Shown here: positions 46,600 to 56,900 of the stretch, in pieces | How positions within the stretch are numbered: position 1 is the first letter of the stretch | Layout of the letters: each line of letters opens with the position of its first letter | Source: an uncultured Paracoccaceae bacterium | GTDB lineage: Bacteria; Pseudomonadota; Alphaproteobacteria; Rhodobacterales; Rhodobacteraceae | NCBI GenBank assembly: GCA_947500055.1 | Contig: CANMQO010000008.1 | Location: forward strand, 1-64,000 | Reading direction: 5' to 3' | DNA length: 64,000 bases | Notes under the pieces: generated by a model | Databases searched by the model: none | Seen by the model: only the letters and a program-made list of their open reading frames with translations | Told to the model about the DNA's origin: nothing | Program-made: the position numbers and the translations under genes

Positions 46600-49500
46600 T
46601 CAGAGCGCCTCCAACTCTTCTTTGATGATCTTGGCGACGAAGCTGACAGCGGGATCTTCGAGCATGGTGGCGTGATCGCCAGGGCTGTCATGAAAGACGA
46701 GGTCGCCAGCGCAGTGCCGCCGCCAGTAACCCTGCCCCTGCAAGCGATCCTCTTGTGTGGTGTCATCGCGCGCCTGCAACAACACACAACGGCCCCGGTT
46801 CGGCTGTGGGGCATAGTCGCGTTGCAATTGCAGGTGATGGTTATAGATCTGATGGTAACGCGCAATCTGCGGCTCATCGATGCCGGGATACATGCCGTTG
46901 TAACGCACCAGTTTTTCGCGGAAAACCTCTGCTGTCACAGGCTTGATCAAGCGCAAGATTTCCGGATCATCAATGCCTTCGGTATCCAGCATCACGACGC
47001 TGCTACGACCATGCCCCGCCTCGGCCAATAGCCGGATCATCTCAAACCCCAACGTACCGCCAAAGGATGCTCCGGTCAGAACAAGTGGCCGGTCAAGCAG
47101 ATGCGCGATCAGCGAAATGTTGCGTTTTGCCATGGCCGTCAGGTCGGGCAACATTGTCTCGCCCGCATTCAGGCCCGGCGCCTGTATCCCAAAGACGCCC
47201 GTTTCATCGCTAAGAAGCTTTGACAAGGACAGATAGCAAAAGGCTGTTCCGCCCGCGGGGTGGACGCAGACCACATTGCGATCACGCGCCCCAGCCTTGA
47301 GATCGATCAGATCCGGGCGGGCAAGACCGCGTTTCGACCCGTCGCGCACAAGGCTGGCCAGCGCCTCTATCGTGGCATTCTGGAACAGATCGGTCACAAC
47401 CAGCTTTGCATCAAATCCCGTGTTGATGGCAGAAATGACCTTGATCGCGGAAATCGATGTGCCACCGACATCAAAGAAATTATCACCGATGCCAATGGCC
47501 TCGTTCAGCAGGATTTCATGCCAAATCTTGTAGATTGCCAGCTCGACCTGATCGCGCGGACTTGCGGTGTTGACCTGATCGGATTTGCGTTGCGCGGACA
47601 GGAACTCGACAAGTGCGCGGCGATCAATCTTGCCGTTGGAAGTCAAGGGCAGTTCATCAAGTAGGATCGTTGTCACCGGAACCATATAGGCAGGCAACCT
47701 TGCGATAAGTGCCTTGCGGATATCCTCAGCCATTGTCGTCGGGGCATCCGGCTGCGCCACGACAAAAGCGATCAGTTGCTTTTCAGGACCGCGTTCATCG
47801 ACATGGACAAACGCGTTGGCCACATTGACGAGCGTCATGATTGTTGATGCAATCTCGGCCGGTTCAACGCGGAAACCACGGATCTTTATCTGCATATCGA
47901 TGCGGCCCAGGCAGTCTAACGTGCCGTCTTCGCGCCACTTACCCAGATCACCTGACCGATATAGCCGGTCATACCCTGTCACATGATCCGGCGGCGTCAG
48001 AAACACCTTTTCGGTCAATTCAGGCCGTCCCAGATACCCCGATCCGACACAATCACCGGCAATGACAATCTCCCCAACCGCGCCGCGCGGCAGCAGGCGG
48101 CCCGTGTCATCAAGAATGGATACCGCAGTATTGGGCAATGGGCGCCCAATGGGGGCAGGTTCCGGCCCGCCGTGGATAACATCGTGGCAGGTGGCCCAAA
48201 CCGAACATTCGGTCGGCCCATAGATATTGACAAGCCCGGCCGCGACACCCGCAGGCAGGCAATTCCGCAACAGGCGATCACCGCCGGTGAACACCATGCG
48301 GATGCTGTCCGGCCAATCCAGGTCGAGCGAACAGAACAGCTCCAACATGCCCGTGGGCAACCAGAAGTGGGTTGGTCGGTGGTGGCAGATATGGCGCGAC
48401 AGCAAAATCGGATCAGCCAATGCGGCGTCAGGTGTCATCACCAGGCATCCGCCACTGACAAGCGTCGGCCAGATTTCCCATAGGATGGAATCGAAGGCGA
48501 CATTGGCCGAAACCGTCATGACACTGTCAGATGACATCGCATAGCGGTTCACCTGCGGTATCGTCATGTTCCGGAACCCCCGATGCGGGATGACCGCGCC
48601 CTTTGGCCGCCCGGTCGAACCAGACGTAAAGACGATATAGGCCGGATCATCCGGTTGCCTGACGGGCAAGGCAACAGATGGCTTGCTGGCCGGCAGAGGG
48701 TGCGAGACGTCCAACACGTTCACATTTGCGGGCAGGTCGGGCAGCACAATTCCATCTGCCGTCAGCACAAGCGTGATCCCGGCATCGTCAAGAATGCCTG
48801 CCAGCCGATCCGCCGGACAATCCGGGGCGATCGGCACAAAAACATGCCCTGCCTTCAGGATACCCAGCTGCGCAATGACGAACGCTCTGGACCGGTCACA
48901 AATAATCGCGATGGCAGCATCCGGTTGTCCAATGGCCTGCACAAGATAATGGGCAAGCTGCTCTGCCTGTGCGTTTACCTCACCATAGCTGATTGTCCCA
49001 TCACGATCCCGGATTGCCGGGGCGTCGGGATGGGTCGTTGCCCACTGCGCGAACAGATCATGACAGTATTCTGTCGGGTCATATTCAAAGTTTTCACCCT
49101 GACCAAGCGACAGAAGCTCCTTCGTTGCGGCCTTCGACGGCAGGGTCAGATCGGCGGCAGTGGCTGTGGGTGCGACCACAAGCGCGGCAAGCAGCCCCTC
49201 AAAATGCGCGTTCATACGGGAGATCGTTTCCCGCTCAAAAAGATCCGTTGCCCAGTTCCAATGCAGGCTGATACGATCCCCCTGCGCGCGCAGTGACAGT
49301 TGCAGATCGAATTTGGCTGACGCATCCGCGATCGGCCCCAGCGTAGCCTGCACATCGTGCATCATGAAACTGTCGGAAACAAAGTCGTCCATTGCGATCA
49401 TGATCTGGCTCAGCGGTGTGTGGCTGATGTTCCGGATCGGGTTCACGACCTCGACGATACGCTCAAATGCCACATCCTGATGGTCAAATGCAGTGAAAAG

Positions 49501-50649
49501 CTGCTGCTGCACGGATGGGAGAAGCACATCGAAGGGCTGTTCGGGATCCAGTTCAAGGCGCAAGGGCAGCACGTTTGCCAGAAAACCAACTGTGTTTTCG
49601 AATTCCGCCCGGTTGCGGTTGGCCACAGGCGTCGATAGCACCAGATCAGTTTCGCCAGAATAGCGCGCTAGAAGCAACCCAAACGCCGTCAGCATCAATG
49701 CAAAAGGGGTGGTCCCCTGCTTTCGCGATAAGCCCAGCAGCGATGCAGACAGTGCATCATCCAGCGTCACGTCCAATCGGTCGCCAGCATAGCTCTGATG
49801 GGCCGGGCGGGGTTTGTCGAGCGGCAGGTTATGGGTGATGGGGGCGTCAGTCAGCCTGTCTTTCCAGTATTGCCGCTGTATCGCGTAGTTGTCACTGGCT
49901 TCCAGCCGATTTTGCCAATCAACATAGTCGAGAAACTGCGCCTGCGGCGCTGGTAACTCCGGCGCGCCACCGGTGACATCAGCGCGGTAAAGTTCGCCAA
50001 GTTCGTGCAGCAGAAGCCCCAGCGACGCGCCGTCCATCACCATATGGTGCCCCGCCAGCAGCAATGTATGCCGCGCCTCTGACTGCCGGACCAGATGGCC
50101 ACGGAAAAGTGGCCCCTGCTCCAAGTCAAACGGCACATCAAAAACACAGGCAATCAAATCATCGGGCGTTTCTGCCCCTGCATTGCCAAGATCGGTGACC
50201 GGCAAGGCGATGTTCTGATGGCCGACGACCTGCATCAGACTGCCATTTTCAACACGAAAGGTCGTGCGCAACGCATCATGGCGCTCCGACAAAACCGCAA
50301 AGGCGCGTTGCATGGCGGCGCTATCCAACGGCCCCGCAAGCTCGACGCGCAAGGGAATTGTATAGTGATCGCCGCCTGCACCCAGTTGACTGACCGCCCA
50401 TAACGCCTGCTGCGAAATTGAAGCTGCGGCCGACCTTGCACGTGGCGCATCCGCCCTGACCGCGGGTTCGGCCCCCGGCAAGGACTGGATACGCAGCCAT
50501 TCGGTCAACGCCGTCTTGTGGGCGCGCAGAACCTCCAGAACATCGTCATCCAACCTGCCGTTTCGCGGACGAACGGCCAGTTGATCGTCCTTCAGGTAGA
50601 CATCAATCTGATGTTCCCGCAGCAATCGCTGAATATCCTGTGAAATCAT
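46600..50649 (-). CDS. NRPS terminal module, TubC-C-A-PCP-TE
   Basis: This 1349-residue enzyme starts at the ATG at 50649. An N-terminal TubC-type docking domain (residues 1-53) precedes C (75-500; HHMVMDG at 201-207), A (530-1010; FTSGSTGRPKG core, NGKIDR), PCP (Ser1065 in GGTSI) and TE (1115-1349; Ser1195 in GASFG, His1326). All catalytic residues are present. My reading of the adenylation pocket (D-S-W-W-F-G-I-V-W-K) matches no code I know, so the substrate is open; the leading Asp indicates an alpha-amino acid. The docking domain implies that it accepts a chain from another protein, most simply from the gene encoded just upstream. A thioesterase here, before another megasynthase in the same operon, is unusual. 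Confidence 0.93.
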   Translation of the reverse strand: MISQDIQRLLREHQIDVYLKDDQLAVRPRNGRLDDDVLEVLRAHKTALTEWLRIQSLPGAEPAVRADAPRARSAAASISQQALWAVSQLGAGGDHYTIPLRVELAGPLDSAAMQRAFAVLSERHDALRTTFRVENGSLMQVVGHQNIALPVTDLGNAGAETPDDLIACVFDVPFDLEQGPLFRGHLVRQSEARHTLLLAGHHMVMDGASLGLLLHELGELYRADVTGGAPELPAPQAQFLDYVDWQNRLEASDNYAIQRQYWKDRLTDAPITHNLPLDKPRPAHQSYAGDRLDVTLDDALSASLLGLSRKQGTTPFALMLTAFGLLLARYSGETDLVLSTPVANRNRAEFENTVGFLANVLPLRLELDPEQPFDVLLPSVQQQLFTAFDHQDVAFERIVEVVNPIRNISHTPLSQIMIAMDDFVSDSFMMHDVQATLGPIADASAKFDLQLSLRAQGDRISLHWNWATDLFERETISRMNAHFEGLLAALVVAPTATAADLTLPSKAATKELLSLGQGENFEYDPTEYCHDLFAQWATTHPDAPAIRDRDGTISYGEVNAQAEQLAHYLVQAIGQPDAAIAIICDRSRAFVIAQLGILKAGHVFVPIAPDCPADRLAGILDDAGITLVLTADGIVLPDLPANVNVLDVSHPLPASKPSVALPVRQPDDPAYIVFTSGSTGRPKGAVIPHRGFRNMTIPQVNRYAMSSDSVMTVSANVAFDSILWEIWPTLVSGGCLVMTPDAALADPILLSRHICHHRPTHFWLPTGMLELFCSLDLDWPDSIRMVFTGGDRLLRNCLPAGVAAGLVNIYGPTECSVWATCHDVIHGGPEPAPIGRPLPNTAVSILDDTGRLLPRGAVGEIVIAGDCVGSGYLGRPELTEKVFLTPPDHVTGYDRLYRSGDLGKWREDGTLDCLGRIDMQIKIRGFRVEPAEIASTIMTLVNVANAFVHVDERGPEKQLIAFVVAQPDAPTTMAEDIRKALIARLPAYMVPVTTILLDELPLTSNGKIDRRALVEFLSAQRKSDQVNTASPRDQVELAIYKIWHEILLNEAIGIGDNFFDVGGTSISAIKVISAINTGFDAKLVVTDLFQNATIEALASLVRDGSKRGLARPDLIDLKAGARDRNVVCVHPAGGTAFCYLSLSKLLSDETGVFGIQAPGLNAGETMLPDLTAMAKRNISLIAHLLDRPLVLTGASFGGTLGFEMIRLLAEAGHGRSSVVMLDTEGIDDPEILRLIKPVTAEVFREKLVRYNGMYPGIDEPQIARYHQIYNHHLQLQRDYAPQPNRGRCVLLQARDDTTQEDRLQGQGYWRRHCAGDLVFHDSPGDHATMLEDPAVSFVAKIIKEELEAL

Positions 50650-50669
50650 ACCGGTTCTTCCTTCTGGGA

Positions 50670-53600
50670 TCACAACAGGATCTCTGCGCCGTCATTGACT
50701 TGCGGGTTTCTGCGGGCGCCGGAAAGCAACTGCGCGATGCCCGAAATCGTCGGCGCCATCAAAAGGCTGCGCAATGGGATGACTGTGCCGGTTCGGGCCT
50801 CCACCCGGCCCAGCATGCGAATGGCCAGCAGTGAATGGCCTCCCAACTCAAAAAAACTGGCAAATACATCAATCTGGTCCAGTCCCAACAACTCCCGCCA
50901 GATGCACTCAACCAGTTTTTCATCGGCTGTTGCCGCGGGGACGGAGACAGGCGGAGCGGCGGCAGACATCAGTGATAAGGCAGTCCGGTCGATCTTGTTG
51001 CTTGCTGTTACTGGCATCTCGGCCAATCCGGTGATCTGCGCCGGGATCATGTAGGCAGGCAGATGGGCGCTCAGATGGGCACTCATTTCGCTCATCTGGG
51101 TGGGCGTCTGGACCGGTCGCACAAATGCACTCAGCGCATTGCCGTCAGGGCTGGCTACGGCAACGGCCTCTTTCACGTTTGGCAGCGCTGACAACAGCGT
51201 CTCAACCTCACCAAGCTCCACACGGTGCCCCCGGATCTTCACTTGAAAATCGGCGCGCCCAAGGATCTGAAGCTGTCCGTCATGTGACCATCGGGCGAGA
51301 TCGCCGGTATCATAAAGTCGCTGTCCACTTTGTGGATCGACCGGGAACCGGCTTGCGGTCAGCGCCGGAAGGCCCAGATAACCATGTGCGAGGTTTTCAC
51401 CGGAAAGATACAACCGCCCGACAACACCTGCGGGCATCGGCACCAGTGATGTGTTCAACACATGAAAACCATTGCCCGGCATGGCCCGACCAACTGAGAC
51501 AGGCCGCCCTGGCTGCATCCGGGTGGCGCTGACGTAAACCGTGGCTTCCGTGGGTCCATAATAGTTCCAAAGGCGCAATCCTGCCCCGGCGGCCAAAAGC
51601 CGGTCCTTCAGATCATCGGGCAACGCATCACCGCCACTATAAAGGCGGGCACCATCTTCAGCCCGCCATCCCGCGTCGATCAACATCTGCCAGGTCGCCG
51701 GTGTCGCGTGAATATCGGTTGCACCAAGTGATTTCAGACTTGCCGCCAGCATCGCAGGATCTGTGACAGAAGCCTCCCCCGGCAAGGCAATGGTGGCCCC
51801 GTTTGCCAATGCATGCAGGGTTTCGACAACATGCACGTCAAACGAAATCGCCGTCAGCAGTGGTATCACAGATCCGACACCCAAAGGCGTCAGCTGGTGG
51901 ATGCCTGACAAGAAGTTCGACAGATTGCCATGGGTGATGACCACACCTTTTGGGCGTCCCGTGGTGCCAGATGTAAAGATTGCATAGGCTGGCTGTTCAG
52001 ACGGCAATTCAGGGGGCACAAGGGCGTCCATTGTGGAACGCGGCTTATCCAGATCGAGAAAACCCTTGCCCTTCAATGATGCAGGTGTTGCATGATCACC
52101 GACGACCAGTTTGGGGGCGCAGTCGGCCATCACCTGATCCAGACGCGGTTCCGGCAACCGCGCATCCAACGGCACATAGGCGGCACCCGTCTTCAGAATG
52201 GCCACGATACCCAATACCATGGCAAAACCGCGCTGCACGGATAGGCCGACAAAATCCCCCGGCATTGCACCGGAGGCGATCAAGTCGGCTGCAATCGCCC
52301 CGCTGGCGTTGTCCAGTTCGCGATAGGTCCAGCTTCGGCTGGTGTCACGGCAGGCAATGGCATCAGGTGTGGCGGCGACCTGCCTGGCAAAGCGGGCCGG
52401 AAAACTGTCATAAGGCGCGATCTGTTGTTCGGCATCATTCCAATGGGCCATCAGATTTGTCATCCACGACGACACAATTGGCAAACGACCAACCGGTGCT
52501 TCCGGAGTTTCCAAAGCAGCCTCAAGAAACGTCACATAACTTTCTGCAAATGCGGTGATGGTTTCGGCATCAAAAAGGTTGGCGGCATAGCCAAAACGAA
52601 GCGTGATCCCGTCACCTTCTGGCTGTGCGTGAACCTCCAATTCAAAATTCACCGTTTTCCGATCAACGATGCAGGCGCGCGCTTTGCAACCGGGAACAAC
52701 AAGCTTGTCCTCATCCGGCTCACCCAATGCGAAAAGGATCTGCAAAAGTGGTGGAAATGCCGGGTCGCGGGCGGCTGACACCGTGTTGACGATCTGATCC
52801 AGCGGCACATCCTGATTGGCCAGATCGGCCTTTAGCCCGGCATCGGCCTGCTTCACAAAGGATTCAAACTTTTGATTTGGATCGACATCCGTTCGAAGCG
52901 GCAACGTATTGACGAAAAGACCAATGATACCGTCAAAGGCCGGTTGCCCCCTGCCCGATACCGGTGTGCCGATAACGGCATGGTCCCGACCGGTCCATCG
53001 CGCCACGACTGCCGCGAGGACGGCCTGCATCACCGAAAACCGTGTTATCTCAAACGCGCCGGCAAATGCATCCATCCGGGCAACAATCTGCGCCGAAATT
53101 TGCGCGGTCAAACTCCGGCCGCGATATCCCTCGCCGCGGTTGCGAGCCCGGTCGGCGGGCAGCGCATTCAGCATCTCCACGCCTTCCAGCCGCTCTTGCC
53201 AATACGCGGATTTGTCATCCTCCGCGCTCTGCTGCCAACGGGCGATATCGGCAATCTGGTAGGGCGGCGGCAGGGTGCATTGACCTGCCAGCTCGGCCGA
53301 TAGTGCGTCAAGGAACAGCTGATAAGACCAGCCATCAAACGCAATGTGATGAAAGACCAGCGACAGACGCGCATGGTCATCGCCGCAAGTGATCAATGTC
53401 ACGCGCAACGGAAAATCAGTGGCAAGATCAAACGCGGCACCAGATAATTCCACGACTTGGTTATCGGCCGCGCCGGGCCCCTCCACATTGATCTGTTTCA
53501 GGGAAAAATCCGTCGCCGGATTGGGTTTTTGCACAATGTCATCGCCATCGCGATCATAAGTGGACCGCAAGACGGCATGCTGCTGCAAAACCGCGCGAAT

Positions 53601-53939
53601 AGCCGTCTCAAGCTGCGCCGCATCAATCGGCCCTTTCAGATCAAAGGCGAAGGCCATGTTGTAATGACTGGCGCTATCATCGGCCTGATGCAGAAAATAC
53701 ATGCGCTGCTGGGCGTGTGTCAGCGGGGCCGGGTCGGCGTCCTTACCGGAACCGCGCTCAGGCAACGAATGCTGCCGCCCCGACAGAAATGCGACCAGTT
53801 CAGCTTTCTGCGCTTGAAGCCGCGCCTTCAACTCTGGCGAAAGCGGCGCACCATGGGCGCGAAACTTCAGTGCATTACCTTCAAGATAAAGCGTCACCCC
53901 CTGCGCACGGGCATCCGCGATGAGTGAAACGACGCTCAC
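50670..53939 (-). CDS. NRPS elongation module, TubC-C-A-PCP
   Basis: This 1089-residue single-module enzyme has a TubC docking domain (1-54), C (70-490; HHIAFDG at 197-203, with an LCL-like AQQRMYFLHQ opening), A (500-985) and PCP (Ser1036 in GGHSL). The GTG start at 53939 overlaps the upstream stop codon by GTGA. The hand-read pocket (D-V-V-H-Y-G-Y-V-Y-K) is not one I recognise. In the last core motif the usual NGKIDR reads SNKIDR, with the key Lys kept. There is no epimerase domain, so it should add an L-residue. It lies between the loading protein and the TE-bearing protein in both gene order and logic. Confidence 0.93.
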   Translation of the reverse strand: MSVVSLIADARAQGVTLYLEGNALKFRAHGAPLSPELKARLQAQKAELVAFLSGRQHSLPERGSGKDADPAPLTHAQQRMYFLHQADDSASHYNMAFAFDLKGPIDAAQLETAIRAVLQQHAVLRSTYDRDGDDIVQKPNPATDFSLKQINVEGPGAADNQVVELSGAAFDLATDFPLRVTLITCGDDHARLSLVFHHIAFDGWSYQLFLDALSAELAGQCTLPPPYQIADIARWQQSAEDDKSAYWQERLEGVEMLNALPADRARNRGEGYRGRSLTAQISAQIVARMDAFAGAFEITRFSVMQAVLAAVVARWTGRDHAVIGTPVSGRGQPAFDGIIGLFVNTLPLRTDVDPNQKFESFVKQADAGLKADLANQDVPLDQIVNTVSAARDPAFPPLLQILFALGEPDEDKLVVPGCKARACIVDRKTVNFELEVHAQPEGDGITLRFGYAANLFDAETITAFAESYVTFLEAALETPEAPVGRLPIVSSWMTNLMAHWNDAEQQIAPYDSFPARFARQVAATPDAIACRDTSRSWTYRELDNASGAIAADLIASGAMPGDFVGLSVQRGFAMVLGIVAILKTGAAYVPLDARLPEPRLDQVMADCAPKLVVGDHATPASLKGKGFLDLDKPRSTMDALVPPELPSEQPAYAIFTSGTTGRPKGVVITHGNLSNFLSGIHQLTPLGVGSVIPLLTAISFDVHVVETLHALANGATIALPGEASVTDPAMLAASLKSLGATDIHATPATWQMLIDAGWRAEDGARLYSGGDALPDDLKDRLLAAGAGLRLWNYYGPTEATVYVSATRMQPGRPVSVGRAMPGNGFHVLNTSLVPMPAGVVGRLYLSGENLAHGYLGLPALTASRFPVDPQSGQRLYDTGDLARWSHDGQLQILGRADFQVKIRGHRVELGEVETLLSALPNVKEAVAVASPDGNALSAFVRPVQTPTQMSEMSAHLSAHLPAYMIPAQITGLAEMPVTASNKIDRTALSLMSAAAPPVSVPAATADEKLVECIWRELLGLDQIDVFASFFELGGHSLLAIRMLGRVEARTGTVIPLRSLLMAPTISGIAQLLSGARRNPQVNDGAEILL

Positions 53940-56900
53940 AACTCACCCTCTTCCACGACATCCGCTGACGCAATCGGCGGCGCAGAAAGGCCCACCAACG
54001 TGTCAATCAAACGCGCCAAATCGCGCAGGGTGTAATTGTCAAAGAAATCCTCGAGCTTCAGAGAAATCTCATAATGCGCCGAAAGGCGGCTGAGGATTTT
54101 CACAGCAAGGAGCGAATGCCCGCCAATGGAGAAGAAGCTGTCGGTCGCCGAGATTTCCTTGCGTTCGAGGAATTCAGACCAGACATGCGCGACATGGGTC
54201 TCTGTCTCACCTTCCGGCGCAACAGGACCCGTGGCCACCGTTACCAGCCCCGGAAGTGCCGCGCGATCAATCTTGCCCTGCACTGTCAACGGAAACGCAT
54301 CAAGAACCAAAACCGCATTGGGCCGCATGAAAGATGGCAGTGCTTTGCGCAGCGCCCCCGCCAGTTGTCGGCCCAGACGTTGCAGTTTGAGGTCACCGGA
54401 CGCGATCTGCGTCTGTGTGCCACTGTCGGGCACGACATACCCCAACAATTGCCCGTCTTTCACCGCGGCGGCGGCCTGCGCCACCTGATCATCCATCATC
54501 AGCAAACGGGTAATCTCGTTCAGGTTCACCCGGAAACCGCGTATCTTGACCTCTTCATCGCGGCGACCAGAGAAAAGAAGCTGACCTTCCTGCGACCATC
54601 GCGCAAAATCGCCCGTCCGATAGAACCGCTGCGCAGGATCCAGCCCGAAACACGCGCCGGAAACAAATCGCTCCGCCGTCAGTTCAGGCTGATTGAGATA
54701 TCCATTGGCGATACCCGCGCCGCCAATAACAAGCTCACCTTCCACGCCAGCGGGGCAAAGCTGATCTTCGGCATTTGCCACCATTGCCGTCGCATTCGGG
54801 ACCGGACGCCCGATTGGCGGGGCGTCAGTGCTATCCGCAGGGATCTCGAAATAGACGGCATCGACGGTTGTTTCCGTGGGGCCATACATGTTGAAAACCC
54901 GCAGATCGGGCAATTGTGGTTTTGCCACCGGGCCCAGCCGGTCGCCCCCGGTCAACAGTGTGCGCAAACTGTCTGGCCATGCGACCGGGTGACCCTGCGC
55001 TGCCTCAAACAGCCCCGTGGACAGGCAGGCATGCGTGATCGCGTGATCACGCATCGACGTTTCCAACTGCCCCAGATCATTGCGCTTATCATCATCAATG
55101 CTGACAACGCGACCGCCAGCCAGCAGAACGGGCCAGACCTCTGCGATATGTGCGTCAAACGCGGGGTGGGCTATGCTTGCACCAATGGTTTTTGTTGTCA
55201 GATCAAAAAGTGACCGGTGCAAATGGCAAAGATTCAGCAGGTTGGCATGCGAAATTTCCACCCCCTTGGGCAACCCGGTCGAACCGGATGTGAACACGAT
55301 ATACGCCCGATCCGGATCGCAGTTCGCCCCGTCATTTTGGGGCAGCGATTTAATACCCCAATCCGCGCCAAGCACGATCGCAGGCTGTGCTGCATCAAGC
55401 AGATAATCCCGCCGCGCTTCCGGCAATTCCTGATCGAAAACAAAGGCAGTGCCACCGGCCATCCATGTTGCAAGATACCCGACGACAAGCGTATTTCCGC
55501 GCGGCATATCCAATGCGACACACCCACCTGGACGCAAACCAGCATCTGTCATACGCTCAGCAACCGTCGTCGCCTGCTGCAACAGATCGGCATAGGTCAA
55601 CTCCGCCACGCCATCAGACAGGGCGATTGCATCTGGCTGCGCATCGGCATGCTCAGCAATCACCCTGACAAGCGGCGTATCGACATAGCCTAGTTGTGCC
55701 CCCTGGCCCCATTGCTGCAGGGTTGCTGCCTGTCCGCCAGATAGGGCGGGTGCATCGGCAATTGGCCTGTCCAGATGTCCAAAAGCCTCCAGAAACAACT
55801 GGCGGAAATTTTCAAGGAACGCCTGTATCTCGGCGGCATCGTAAATATCGGCGCGATACTCCCACAGGAAATGCACTTCATCGCCGTCCCGGAACCGGCC
55901 TTTGCGCGGAATGACCAGGCAATCCAGATCGAATTTCGAGGTTGCGGATTCAACCGTCTCGTCCTTGGTCCATGTCAGCCCTGTCGGGGTATCTGCTGTC
56001 AGTGGCGTGTCGTGGAAGCCCAACAATACGTTGAAGAACGGATTGCTGCCGCTTCTTTCAGGATTGAGATGTTCGACCAGTTTCGCAAAGGGGTAACGTT
56101 CATTCGCCTGGGCGGACTGCACCATATCCTGCACAGCGGACAGATATGCACGCATGGCCTGCCCACTGTCCAGTTTCTGGCGCAGCACAACAGTATTCAC
56201 CATCATCCCGAGCACATCCTGCCCGTTTGGCCAGCCACGATTTGCGAAGGCCGACCCGATGGTCAGATCATCCTGACCTGAATGTCGGGCCAGACATAAG
56301 AACAAGATGGCAGACGTATAGGCAAAGGTCGTGATACCCAGATCGCGGCAACCCGCCTCGATCTTTTCCCATTCACCGGCTGAGAAAACCTGCCGTTCGG
56401 CTGCACCTTCAAATCCGATCTGGCTGGACTTTTTGCCAAACAGGGCAACACCATCAGGACAGTCGGCCAGTTGCTGTCGCCAATAGGTCAATTGCCCATC
56501 AGCAGCAGGTGACGCCAGAAACGCATCCTGACGTTCTGCGAAATTCAGGTATTGCGGCACCCCTTGGGGATCATGGGTAAATTCATCATCCACCCGTGCC
56601 CGATAAGACAGGATCAGATCATCGGTGAAGACATTTCCGCCCCAACCGTCATGGATAATATGATGCTCCTGATGCAGCAGCACGTGCAGATCATCGGCAA
56701 ACCTGACCAGCACAAATCGGGCAGGCGGACGGCTTGCAAGATCTGCAATATCCGGCATTTCCTGATGATAGATTTCGGCAAGCGTGGCGTCCCGGCCAGA
56801 TGGCTGCACCGCCACCCGGTCTAATATCGGCAGGTCAAACTGGATATGTTCCAATACCTGCTGATAGGGTTTTCCATCCACATCGCCAAACACCGTCCGG

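Noticed and set aside
46599..46877. A 93-residue N-terminal extension of the NRPS-PKS protein
   Set aside because: It overlaps the thioesterase region of the preceding gene in another frame and has no domain; the ATG at 46598 follows the stop by one base.
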